NCBI RefSeq assembly: GCF_900115005.1
Contig: NZ_FOUY01000023.1
Location: forward strand, 1 to 64,000
Direction: 5' to 3'
DNA: 64,000 bases
Origin: Pseudonocardia ammonioxydans
GTDB taxonomy: Bacteria > Actinomycetota > Actinomycetes > Mycobacteriales > Pseudonocardiaceae
The position numbers and the translations under genes were made by a program. A model generated the notes under the pieces. It did not search any database. It was not told the origin of the DNA and saw nothing but the letters and a program-made list of their open reading frames with translations. Each line of letters opens with the position of its first letter. The first letter of the stretch is position 1. Positions 28,489 to 36,527 of the stretch are shown one piece after another.

Positions 28489-30083
28489 CCGCTCCTCCCC
28501 AGCTGCGGGATTCGACGATGCGCTGTCAGCGCGTACACGGCGACGGCAGCCGCCGACACGATCACGACGATGCCGAGCGTCGACGCGGTGCCCGGGAGCG
28601 CAATCACGTACCACGAGAGTCCTGCCAGCAGGACGGGCAACATCGCGACCGATCCGACGGCCGACGCCACTGCAGCTGGTCCGTCGAGCAGCCGCGCCGA
28701 ACCGACGGTCACCCGCACCGCGGCGAGCACGACGAGCGCGCCGGACAGCTCACCGATCGGGATGGCCAGGACGAGCACGACGATCCGGTGTCCCTCGACC
28801 GGGACGAGCAGGGCCAGCGCGGCGGTCGCAAGCGCTGCCACGGAGGCGACTTCGCTCCCGCGCCGTGCTCGGATCTCGTTCCTCGCTGCGAACAGCGCCT
28901 GTCGACCGAGGTCGTGTACACCCCCGATCAGCTGGGCGAAGGCGACGACGACCAGCACCGCGGCGAGATCCCGGACGACTCCGGGCTCGGCGAGCCGGCC
29001 CCGGGCCAGCACGTCCGCCACCGGCACGGCCAGCACGCTCAGGGCGACCAGGACCGGGACACTGGTCAGGAGCGCGAACCCGGTGCACTGTCGCCAACGA
29101 GTGGCCAGGTCCACCCCGTTGCCTGCGGCCGCACGTGCCAACCGGGGCAGTGCCGCGATCGAGACCGCCCGTCCGGTGAGGTAGGCGGCGGCATTGTACA
29201 CGGCGTAGGCCATCTGCGCGATGATCACTCCGCCGGCCACGGTTCCGGCGCACGTCAGGACCACGAACATCGAGAGGCTGGGCCAGGCGGCCACACCGAC
29301 CGACCGGATCAGCCGCTGCACCGGGTCGGCCGAGTCCGGTGACCGCGCTGCACGCAGCGAGGGCCGGACGAGCATCCCGCATCGCGCCGCGCCGAAGCAC
29401 TGCAGCAGCGCGTGCAACCCCACGGAGAGTGTGCTGCCGAGGCCGAGCCAGACGATCATGGAGGTGGGCACCTCACCGATCTCCAGCCCTGCCCCCCACA
29501 CGAGTCCTGCAAGGACCATCGTTGCGATCAGTCCGAGGTTCTCGATGGCCGGTGCCCCGGCTGATATCGCGAACCGTCCGTGTGCCTGCTGGGCCGCGAC
29601 GCCGAGCGCGGCCACCGAGTAGAGGACGATCTGCGGCGCCACGAACAGGAAGAGCAGGATCGCCAGGCGCCTCGCCTCGTCCATCTCGACAAGGGCTGCC
29701 GGATAGCCCAGCGTGACCACCCACGCGATCATCGGCGCCAGCACGAGGAGGAGGATCGAGGCGCCGACCGCCAGCACGAGCACCCGGAACGCGACACCTG
29801 ACGAGATGGCACGGGCGTGCTCGCGCCCGGATCGCTCGACGGCCGAGACGACTGCCGGGACCAGCACCATGCCGAGGACCGGACCCGCGATCGTGGAGTA
29901 GACAAGTCCCGGTAGGACATACGCGATCTGGAACGTGTTCCCGAAGAACGTCGGCCCCATGACCGCCCCGGCGACGACGACGCGCAGGAGACCGGTCACC
30001 CGGCTCATCAGCGTCCAGCCGGCGACCGTAGCGGCGTCCCGCGCGGCCGATTTCGTCGACGGTCCGGCCTGGTTGCTCATCAT
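28485..30083 (-). CDS. MurJ/MOP-family lipid flippase (Wzx-like)
   Basis: A 532-residue protein with about fourteen membrane helices. [19 protein letters not shown] near the N terminus is the MurJ/MviN entry motif, and the helix pattern fits the MOP flippase superfamily. In this operon it most likely flips the undecaprenyl-linked repeat unit of the exopolysaccharide, not lipid II. Two ATGs (30083 and 30080) both overlap the upstream stop, so translation is coupled either way. Followed immediately by the polymerase gene. Confidence 0.85.
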   Translation of the reverse strand: MMSNQAGPSTKSAARDAATVAGWTLMSRVTGLLRVVVAGAVMGPTFFGNTFQIAYVLPGLVYSTIAGPVLGMVLVPAVVSAVERSGREHARAISSGVAFRVLVLAVGASILLLVLAPMIAWVVTLGYPAALVEMDEARRLAILLFLFVAPQIVLYSVAALGVAAQQAHGRFAISAGAPAIENLGLIATMVLAGLVWGAGLEIGEVPTSMIVWLGLGSTLSVGLHALLQCFGAARCGMLVRPSLRAARSPDSADPVQRLIRSVGVAAWPSLSMFVVLTCAGTVAGGVIIAQMAYAVYNAAAYLTGRAVSIAALPRLARAAAGNGVDLATRWRQCTGFALLTSVPVLVALSVLAVPVADVLARGRLAEPGVVRDLAAVLVVVAFAQLIGGVHDLGRQALFAARNEIRARRGSEVASVAALATAALALLVPVEGHRIVVLVLAIPIGELSGALVVLAAVRVTVGSARLLDGPAAVASAVGSVAMLPVLLAGLSWYVIALPGTASTLGIVVIVSAAAVAVYALTAHRRIPQLGRSG

Positions 30084-30679
30084 CCTCGCCGGCCCCACTT
30101 CCTTCGGCCGGCGAGCACCACGGCTCCGGCCGCGAGCGCGCCGATCCCGGCACCGAGCGCCGCGCCGGTGAGCGCCCCGGGCCGGTCGTCCGGGACCGGG
30201 TGCGGCGGGAACAGCAACCGCGTCCGGACGAGTCCGTCGGCCGGGACGTCCGAGAGGTAGGCGGTCTGCAGGTACTCGTCGACGACCTGCTCGGCGACAT
30301 GGGAACCGTGCGCCACATCCGCGTCCCTGATGTCGAGCGTGATCAGACCGGTCTGCAGGTCGGCTTCGGCATGGACCCTCTCGGCGAGAGATTCGGGCGG
30401 CATGCCGAGCCGAGCCGCGACCGGCACCAGCACCGGGCGATCGGTCAGCATCCGGGTCTGGGTCGCGAGCGCACGCTCGGCGCTCCCGTCATCGTCGACG
30501 AGCGCGACCACGACGACCGCCCGGATCACCGCGACCGGTGGCTGCAGCATCGCACCGAGCCATCCGGCGACCGCAGCCGCCAGCACGACAGCCACCACCC
30601 GGACCACGAGGCCCGCGTCGAACCGCTGCTCGTGCACTCGCGGTCGGGGCCGGGTCACCGGAGCGTCGACGAGAGTCAT
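30080..30679 (-). CDS. Short Wzz/chain-length-determinant-like protein
   Basis: A 199-residue protein with two membrane segments (about 25-50 and 168-190) flanking an extracytoplasmic domain of about 115 residues (ALATQTRMLTDRPVLVPVAARLGM...). This is a minimal Wzz topology, lacking the long coiled coil. It follows the longer Wzz-like gene with a 4-base overlap and may work with it to set chain length. No cytoplasmic tyrosine-kinase domain is present. Confidence 0.7.
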   Translation of the reverse strand: MTLVDAPVTRPRPRVHEQRFDAGLVVRVVAVVLAAAVAGWLGAMLQPPVAVIRAVVVVALVDDDGSAERALATQTRMLTDRPVLVPVAARLGMPPESLAERVHAEADLQTGLITLDIRDADVAHGSHVAEQVVDEYLQTAYLSDVPADGLVRTRLLFPPHPVPDDRPGALTGAALGAGIGALAAGAVVLAGRRKWGRRG

Positions 30680-31602
30680 CGTCGACGCCGACGCGCGCGC
30701 AGGAGGACGACCGGTGCGGCGACGAGTACCCCGAGCAGCGCGCCGGTGACGAGAGCGACGTCGACGCCCGGGCCGGCCGGTGCGGACACCGAGAACGGCG
30801 GCACGAGCACGGTCGGAACGGGACGCGCCAGATCTGCGGTCGTCAGGCTGTCCAGCTGCGCGACGAGCGCACGTTCGCGTTCGCGCAGATTGGGAGCCGG
30901 GTTCGTCCGGAGAGCCGCGCGGGTCTTGTCGAGCTCGGTGCTGACGTACTCCCGTGCCGGGGCGCTCCTGGTGCCCGCGGAGATCTCCATGTACCTCGTG
31001 GTGAGTTCACCGGCGAGTTGCACCGCCTCGGCCCGGTCCGCCGCGCGGACGTCCACCCGGATGATCTCGGACGAGTCGACCACCTCGACCGTGACCCGGC
31101 GCTGGAGGTCCTCGACCGTGACCCCGTGGGCACCGGCGACCGGTTCGACGACGGCACGACTGCCGATCAGGAGGAGCTGGGTCGTCAGGTTCCGGTCCTC
31201 CCGCAGGAACCCGGTGGACTGCTCGACCGCCACCGGGTAGAGCAACTCGGTCCGGCCGGTGTACTCGGTCGGAATGAGGAACCAGACGCCGCCGGCGAGC
31301 CCGACACAGACAAGAACGATCATCAACGCGAGCTGTGCCAGGCGACGGGCCTCCCGCAGGGGCATCGCCTGTGGAGCCGGCGACTCCTCGATCTTCTCGT
31401 GGAGAGCGTCCCATCCCGCTCCGGCCGGTGCGTCGCGGTCGGCCGCCGTCGGCCACACCTGCGGCACCGGTCGCGTCCGCGGCGTTCCGGTGGCGCACTC
31501 GGGCTCGTGCGGGGTCGCCGGTGCAGTGGAGGGTGCGCCCTGATCAGGTGTCACGACAGAACCGTTGCTGCCGTCCGAAGGCCCGGTGCCGTTCGTGCTC
31601 AC
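30676..31602 (-). CDS. Wzz/CapA-like chain-length determinant protein
   Basis: A 308-residue protein: a cytoplasmic disordered N-terminal region of about 90 residues, a first membrane helix (MIVLVCVGLAGGVWFLIP, about 95-115), an extracytoplasmic domain containing VTVEVVDSSEIIRVDVRAADRAEAVQLAGEL and a coiled segment, a PP-x-x-VSAPAGP motif, and a second helix near the C terminus. This is the Wzz family layout controlling polymer length. GTG 31602 overlaps the aminotransferase stop (GTGA). The basic tail RARRRRR ends over the next gene start. Confidence 0.8.
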   Translation of the reverse strand: MSTNGTGPSDGSNGSVVTPDQGAPSTAPATPHEPECATGTPRTRPVPQVWPTAADRDAPAGAGWDALHEKIEESPAPQAMPLREARRLAQLALMIVLVCVGLAGGVWFLIPTEYTGRTELLYPVAVEQSTGFLREDRNLTTQLLLIGSRAVVEPVAGAHGVTVEDLQRRVTVEVVDSSEIIRVDVRAADRAEAVQLAGELTTRYMEISAGTRSAPAREYVSTELDKTRAALRTNPAPNLRERERALVAQLDSLTTADLARPVPTVLVPPFSVSAPAGPGVDVALVTGALLGVLVAAPVVLLRARRRRR

Positions 31603-32720
31603 CGTCGGCCTCCCGTGAGCACGCTCGCCACGCGACGGACCTGAGCGATCGTCATCGTCGGGGACATCGGCAACGACAGGATCCGGCCGGCTGCGGCCTC
31701 GGTGACCGGGAGCGCAGCCCTCGTGAACTCCGCGAAGGCGGGCTGCAGGTGACACGGGACGGGGTAATGGATCCCCCACCCGATCCCGGCCTCCTCCAGC
31801 GCCCGGATGGCCCCTTCTCTGTCCCGGGCCCGGACGACGGCGAGGTGGTGCACGCTCTCCGACCGTGGGTCGTCCGCGACCGGAACGACGTGGGGCGGCA
31901 GCGCCGCGCGATACTCGGCCATCACGGCTCGCCGATGGGAGTTCTGACCATCGAGGTGCGGAAGCTTGATCGAGAGCACCGCCGCCTGGAGGGTGTCGAG
32001 TCGGCTGTTGCGGCCACGGAGGTCGTGCCGGTGCCGGTCGGTGGACGACCGGCCGTGATCGGCGATCCGGCGGATCCTGCCCAGCAGTTCCCGGTCGTTC
32101 GACGTCACGGCCCCACCGTCGCCGAGCGCCCCCAGGTTCTTCCCCGGATAGAAGCTGAACCCGGCTGCATGGCCCGAGCCCCCCGCCCGGCGCCCCGTCC
32201 ACCGGGCGCCGTGTGCCTGTGCTGCGTCCTCGATCAGGGCGAGACCGTGTCGCCCGGTGACGGCGAGCAGACGATCCATGTCGGCCATCCGACCGTAGAG
32301 ATGGACCGCCATCACGGCCGCAGTGCGCGGGGTGACCTCGGACGCCACCGCGTCCGGATCGATCAGCAGGGTGTCCTCGAGGACGTCGACGAAGATCGGG
32401 ACAGCGCCGACCGCGCACACCGCCTCGACAGTCGCGATGAAGGTGTTGCCCGGAACGATCACCTCGTCTCCCGGGCCGATGCCCAGCCCGAGCAGGACGA
32501 GTTCGAGCGCGTCCGTTCCGTTCGCGACGCCGACGGCGCCCTCGACCCCACAGAAGTCGGCGAACGCGCTCTCGAAGAGCTCGATCTCGACGCCGCCGAC
32601 GTAACGACCGTGCCCACGGATGTCGCGCCATGCGAGATCGATCTCGGCGGACACGGCCCGGTTGATCTCAGCGAGGTCGAGGAGCGGGATCGGACTCCGC
32701 TCGACGTCGAAGGTGGTCAT
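31599..32720 (-). CDS. DegT/DnrJ/EryC1/StrS aminotransferase (WbpE/WlbC-like)
   Basis: A 373-residue PLP enzyme transferring an amino group to a keto sugar nucleotide. The PLP lysine is Lys194 in FYPGKNLGALGDGGA; GTDALELVLLGLGIGPGDEVIVPGNTFIAT, IEDAAQAHGA and the C-terminal HYPVPCH are family hallmarks. With the Gfo/Idh oxidoreductase and the nucleotide-sugar dehydrogenase encoded on the other side of the divergent promoter, it fits a pathway making a 3-amino-3-deoxy hexuronic acid. ATG 32720 follows GAGGTGG; it overlaps a short oxidoreductase relic upstream by four bases. Confidence 0.88.
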   Translation of the reverse strand: MTTFDVERSPIPLLDLAEINRAVSAEIDLAWRDIRGHGRYVGGVEIELFESAFADFCGVEGAVGVANGTDALELVLLGLGIGPGDEVIVPGNTFIATVEAVCAVGAVPIFVDVLEDTLLIDPDAVASEVTPRTAAVMAVHLYGRMADMDRLLAVTGRHGLALIEDAAQAHGARWTGRRAGGSGHAAGFSFYPGKNLGALGDGGAVTSNDRELLGRIRRIADHGRSSTDRHRHDLRGRNSRLDTLQAAVLSIKLPHLDGQNSHRRAVMAEYRAALPPHVVPVADDPRSESVHHLAVVRARDREGAIRALEEAGIGWGIHYPVPCHLQPAFAEFTRAALPVTEAAAGRILSLPMSPTMTIAQVRRVASVLTGGRR

Positions 32721-32878
32721 GTGGCCACCTCGTGTCCGGGTAGGAGTACCGGGGTGTCCGCTCCGTCCTCGACCGTCTCCGCCATCTCGGACGGACTGCT
32801 CAACACACGGAGGTGTCGTGATCTGCGGTAGCCGTACCTGATCATCGCCACCCGACCGCCGTCGGCGTCGATGGACAT
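32717..32878 (-). pseudogene. N-terminal remnant of a Gfo/Idh/MocA oxidoreductase
   Basis: A 53-codon ORF with a good ribosome site (AAGGGGG) and ATG at 32878, stopping in a 4-base overlap with the aminotransferase start. Its product RVAMIRYGYRRSRHLRVLSS aligns with residues about 9-28 of the intact oxidoreductase encoded divergently from 33301 (RIAVVGYGYWGSKHVRVVSS), followed by a shared x-T-V segment. The glycine-rich NAD motif GxGxxG has become RxGxxR, so nucleotide binding would be lost. I read it as the surviving start of a second oxidoreductase gene that preceded the aminotransferase. It may still serve as a leader coupling translation. Confidence 0.7.
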
Positions 32879-33300
32879 CGCGCCCCCTTGTCGAACTCTC
32901 GCACCAGCTGTGCAGGACCATTCGCTCCGGGGGAACTCCGTCGTTACACGTCCTCCGACATTCGGACCAACCATTCCGAGTGAGCGAACGTATCGAACGA
33001 GCCGTGAAAGTGGGGTCGGTTCGCCTTTCTGGACGCCTCGACGCTGGTCAGCCGCACGGCCGAGTGGCGTAACAGATACGACGAATCGGCCCACGCCACA
33101 CTCTCGACGAGGAGATGACGTTTCCCGGCCACCCATTCGGAACGCGTTCTTGCGCATACTCCCCGTCACGACGCCGTCGTCCGCGTTGCAGGTGCGTAAC
33201 ACGGGCCATGCAGATATCGAGGGTCACTCCGCAAACCTCTGACGCCCCCATTCGTTGCACTGTGATTCCGTTCGTCGACGCCGCTCGCGGAGGAGACCAC
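32879..33300. promoter_or_regulatory. Divergent promoter region of the exopolysaccharide locus
   Basis: The 422 bases between the leftward and rightward polysaccharide operons contain no credible gene and are clearly lower in G+C than the flanks. CGTAAC or its complement occurs at 32942, 33068 and 33195. Several ATTCGxACC-like stretches and TACGA/GATACG runs could hold promoters for both directions. GGAGGAG at about 33287 serves the rightward ATG at 33301. Regulators cannot be named from the sequence. Confidence 0.6.
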
Positions 33301-34368
33301 ATGACAGTCACCGGTTCCTGTTCCCGTATCGCCGTGGTCGGCTACGGGTATTGGGGCTCGAAACACGTTCGGGTCGTCAGCTCGCTGCGAGACGTCGCCG
33401 TGACGGTCGTCGAGGCGGACGAGCAGAGGCTGTCGGAGGCCGGGGCGCACTATCCCGCCGCTCGACTGTGCCGGTCCCTCGACGAGGCGATCGACGACGT
33501 CGACGGGGTGGTCGTGGCCACCCCGGCCGGCAGTCACGTCGCGGTCGCATCGGCAGCACTGCGAGCCGGACGGCATGTGCTGGTCGAGAAGCCCCTCACC
33601 ACCACAGTGGCCGACGCCGAGATGCTGGTCGATCTCGCGGACCGGTCGGGCGTCCACCTGATGACCGGGCACACGTTCGAGTACAACCCGGCCGTCTGGA
33701 AGCTCCGTGAGATCGTCCGCTCCGGAGCGTTGGGCCGCATTCTCTACATCGACGCCCAGCGGTTGAGTCTGGGTCGCTATCAGGTCGATGTGGACGTGGT
33801 CTGGGACCTCGCCCCGCACGACATCTCGATCGTCTCGTTCCTCCTCGACGAGATGCCGGCGACGACATCGGTATGGGCGAAGCGCAACGTCGGCATCCGG
33901 CACAGCGACGTCGCTCATCTGAGGCTCGACTTTCCGCGCTCACGAACCCACGCGTTCGTGCACGTCAGCTGGCTGAGCCCACGGAAGGTCCGAACCGTGA
34001 CGGTCATCGGTGAACGCCGGATGGCTGTCTACGACGACATCTCCGACAACGAACGAATCCGGATCTACGACATCGGGGTCGACCCGGCTACGGTCGACGA
34101 CGGGAGCGGTGCCCACGGACTGCCGATGACCTACAGGACCGGGGACATCACCTCGCCCTACGTGCCCTTCGAAGAGCCGCTGCTCGTACAGGACGGGCAT
34201 TTCGTCGATTGCATCCGCGGGGATGCCGCGTGCCGTACCCCGGGGCGACGTGGCCTCGACGTCGTCCGCGTACTCACAGCTGCGGACCGGTCGATGACCA
34301 CGGGGCTCCCGGCAGAGGTCACCCCGGCTCTCGACGACGCGACGCGCATCTCGGCGGCGGCGTCATGA
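33301..34368 (+). CDS. Gfo/Idh/MocA-family oxidoreductase (WbpB/WlbA-like)
   Basis: A 355-residue NAD(P)-dependent dehydrogenase. The Rossmann motif VVGYGYWGSKH starts at residue 13; VVVATPAGSH, Lys97 in VEKPL and His173 in WDLAPHDISI are the family's catalytic landmarks, and GHTFEYNPAVWKLREIV is typical of UDP-N-acetyl-hexosamine or hexuronate 3-dehydrogenases. It would oxidise C3 of the sugar nucleotide for the aminotransferase. ATG 33301 after GGAGGAG. First gene of the rightward operon; its stop overlaps a 22-codon ORF. Confidence 0.88.
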   Translation: MTVTGSCSRIAVVGYGYWGSKHVRVVSSLRDVAVTVVEADEQRLSEAGAHYPAARLCRSLDEAIDDVDGVVVATPAGSHVAVASAALRAGRHVLVEKPLTTTVADAEMLVDLADRSGVHLMTGHTFEYNPAVWKLREIVRSGALGRILYIDAQRLSLGRYQVDVDVVWDLAPHDISIVSFLLDEMPATTSVWAKRNVGIRHSDVAHLRLDFPRSRTHAFVHVSWLSPRKVRTVTVIGERRMAVYDDISDNERIRIYDIGVDPATVDDGSGAHGLPMTYRTGDITSPYVPFEEPLLVQDGHFVDCIRGDAACRTPGRRGLDVVRVLTAADRSMTTGLPAEVTPALDDATRISAAAS

Positions 34369-34433
34369 CCGTGCTCCGCCCGAGGGGCGACAAGCGCGTC
34401 CCCGCCGTGTCGAGTGAGGCCCGCGCGCAATGA
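34365..34433 (+). CDS. 22-codon coupling ORF
   Basis: A tiny ORF whose ATG lies inside the oxidoreductase stop (ATGA at 34365-34368) and whose TGA overlaps the ATG of the glycosyltransferase (ATGA at 34430-34433). The product is very basic (TVLRPRGDKRVP...). No family is recognised. Its likeliest role is to carry ribosomes across the 61-base gap, so that the downstream gene is translated by termination-reinitiation; a real peptide is possible but not supported. Confidence 0.4.
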   Translation: MTVLRPRGDKRVPAVSSEARAQ

Positions 34434-35413
34434 CCACATTGTTCCTGGCCACCACCGGAGGTCACCTCGAACAGCTGAACGACCTCGCCGCGCGCATTCC
34501 CGGGACCGGTCCCCGGCTGTGGGTCACCCACGCGAACGAGCAGAGCCGTTCGCTACTGGCGGACCGGGAGGTCGAGTTCGTGCCCTACGTCCGCGTCCGC
34601 AACGTTCCGGACGTCCTCAGGTGTGTCCCCCGCGCGCACCGCATGTGGCGCCGGTACGGCGTGACCCGAGCGGTTTCCACCGGGTCGGGCATCGCGCTGG
34701 GGTATCTGCCCTACCTCGCCTCCCGCGGCGTCGAGTGCCACTACGTCGAGAGCGTCGCCCGGGTCACCGGGCCCTCGCTCACGGGGCGGGTCCTGCACCA
34801 CGTCCCGAGCATCCGTCGGTACACACAGCACACCCGGTGGAGCGGCCCACGCTGGCAGTTCGCGGGGAGCGTCTTCGACAGCTATCGCGCGGTCGCACCC
34901 GGCATCGCGGACCGGTGCACCGGCCCGGTGCTGCGAGTCGTGGTCAGCGTCGGTACCGCAGCCGAGTTCCCGTTCACCCGGCTCGTCCGGGCGCTGATCC
35001 CGATCCTCTCCCCCGGCGGGGAGCTGGCCCGATACACCGGTCGTACGGTGCAGGTGCTGTGGCAGACCGGTTGCACCCCCGTCGAGAGCCCGGCGGTCAC
35101 CCCCGTCCCGTTCCTGCCCGCACACGAGCTGGCCGCCGCACTACGGTCGGCGCATCTCGTGATCTGTCACGCGGGTGCGGGATCCGTGCTGGGCGCGCTC
35201 GCCGCAGGTCGGCATCCCGTCCTGGCGGTGCGACGGTCCCGTGAGGGCGAGGCGGGGGACGACCATCAGAGCCAGCTGGCCGCCGAGCTCGCGCGACGGG
35301 GTGTGGCAACCGTCCTCGATCCCGAGGAGATCACCGCGGCCCGGCTGGTCGCGACCTTGGACCATGACGTGGATCGTCCGGATTCCCCACCGGCCTTCGG
35401 GCTGGCGTCGTGA
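34430..35413 (+). CDS. Fused Alg14-Alg13-like glycosyltransferase (PssD-PssE type)
   Basis: A 327-residue protein. Residues 1-165 resemble Alg14/PssD (LFLATTGGHLEQLNDLAARI, STGSGIALGYLPYLASRG, CHYVESVARV). Residues 170-320 resemble Alg13/PssE and the GT28 C-terminal domain (VVVSVGTAAEFPFTRLVRAL, VICHAGAGSVLGALAAGRHPVLAVRR, DDHQSQLAAELARRG). In most bacteria and yeast the two halves are separate proteins that pair at the membrane to add the second sugar to a polyprenyl-linked precursor. Here they are one chain. ATG 34430; the 3' end overlaps the next gene by four bases. Confidence 0.8.
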   Translation: MTTLFLATTGGHLEQLNDLAARIPGTGPRLWVTHANEQSRSLLADREVEFVPYVRVRNVPDVLRCVPRAHRMWRRYGVTRAVSTGSGIALGYLPYLASRGVECHYVESVARVTGPSLTGRVLHHVPSIRRYTQHTRWSGPRWQFAGSVFDSYRAVAPGIADRCTGPVLRVVVSVGTAAEFPFTRLVRALIPILSPGGELARYTGRTVQVLWQTGCTPVESPAVTPVPFLPAHELAAALRSAHLVICHAGAGSVLGALAAGRHPVLAVRRSREGEAGDDHQSQLAAELARRGVATVLDPEEITAARLVATLDHDVDRPDSPPAFGLAS

Positions 35414-36456
35414 CCGCGCGCGTGGAACGGGTCGACCCCCGCACGGACCCGGCCTGGCGGGAGCTGGCAGCGCACGGCGACCTGTTCACCGCGCCACCGT
35501 GGCTGTCCGCGGTGTGCGACCACTACGGATTCGTCCCAGAGGCCCGGCTGGTCCGGGCCCCGGACGGGACACCGGCAGCCGGGCTCGCCTGGGTCGACGT
35601 CGCCGACGTGCGTGGACAGCGGCGTCTCGGTCTGCCGTTCAGTGATCGGGGTGATCCGGTGGTACGTCCCGGCGTGGACACCGACGACGCCTGGGCTGCG
35701 GTGGCAGCAGACATCTGCGACGATTCCGGCCCCACGTTGACGCTGCGCTGCCTGGACACGTCGGTTGCTGCCACCGACGAGCGGTTCGCCGTCGTGGGCG
35801 AGGCCGCTTGGCACGTCACACCGTTGGCGCCGGCCGAGGACCTGCATCGACGGTTGCGTCCGCACGTGCGACGCAACCTGGCCGCGGCCCAGCGCAACGG
35901 GTTGCGCGTCGTGCTCCGCGACGACCTGTCTGCGGTGGCCGAGTACCACCGTCTGCACCTGCGCCTGCGCAAGGAGAAGTACCGGTTGCTGGCTCAGCCG
36001 CTGGAGTTCTTCGAACAGGTGTGGAAGGCGTTCGCGCCACACGGTGGCATCCGGGTCGGTCTGGTGGACGTCGGTGGCCCTCCGATCGCCGGTGCGATCT
36101 ACCTGGTGTGGCAGGACACCGTCTACTACAAGTTCGGCGCCTCCGCCGGCGAGCACCTGCATCTGCGGCCGAACGAAGCACTGCACTGGGCGTGCCTGCG
36201 CTGGGCCGCCGACCAAGGGCTGTCCGCCATGGACTGGGGTCTGTCCGATCTCGACCAGCCTGGTCTCGTGCGGTTCAAGCGCGGTTGGGCGACGCGGGAG
36301 CAGCGCATCCGCACGCTGCGCCCGCACGGCAGCCTCCCGACACACACCCCTGTCGACGAACTGCTCGGCGACCTGACGCGGTTGCTCACCGGACCCGAGG
36401 TGCCCGACCGGGTGACCGACCAGGCCGGCGCGCTCCTCTATCGGTACTTCTGCTGA
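35410..36456 (+). CDS. FemAB-like GNAT-fold transferase (third copy, divergent)
   Basis: A 348-residue protein of the FemAB/BioF2-like acetyltransferase group: LFTAPPWLSAVCDHYGF near the start, a positively charged helix RRLRPHVRRNLAAAQRNGL, YHRLHLRLRKEKYRLLAQPLEFFEQVW, and YYKFGASAGEHLHLRPNEALHWACLRWAADQG with MDWGLSD near the end. The YYKFGAS and NEALHW motifs are common in FemAB-like proteins of polysaccharide loci. It is only distantly like the tandem pair at 22.4-24.8 kb. GTG 35410 overlaps the previous stop (GTGA). Likely to decorate an amino sugar, by inference from context. Confidence 0.75.
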   Translation: MTARVERVDPRTDPAWRELAAHGDLFTAPPWLSAVCDHYGFVPEARLVRAPDGTPAAGLAWVDVADVRGQRRLGLPFSDRGDPVVRPGVDTDDAWAAVAADICDDSGPTLTLRCLDTSVAATDERFAVVGEAAWHVTPLAPAEDLHRRLRPHVRRNLAAAQRNGLRVVLRDDLSAVAEYHRLHLRLRKEKYRLLAQPLEFFEQVWKAFAPHGGIRVGLVDVGGPPIAGAIYLVWQDTVYYKFGASAGEHLHLRPNEALHWACLRWAADQGLSAMDWGLSDLDQPGLVRFKRGWATREQRIRTLRPHGSLPTHTPVDELLGDLTRLLTGPEVPDRVTDQAGALLYRYFC

Positions 36457-36527
36457 CACCTGATCACGACACCGCCCACGACGGTCGCCCGGACGGGCAT
36501 CGCCGCCCCAGAACCAGGAGCACACCC

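Noticed and set aside
32879-33202. Extension of the oxidoreductase relic to a start at 33202
   Set aside because: The similarity to the oxidoreductase begins only after the ATG at 32878, which has its own ribosome site; the extension crosses the promoter region.
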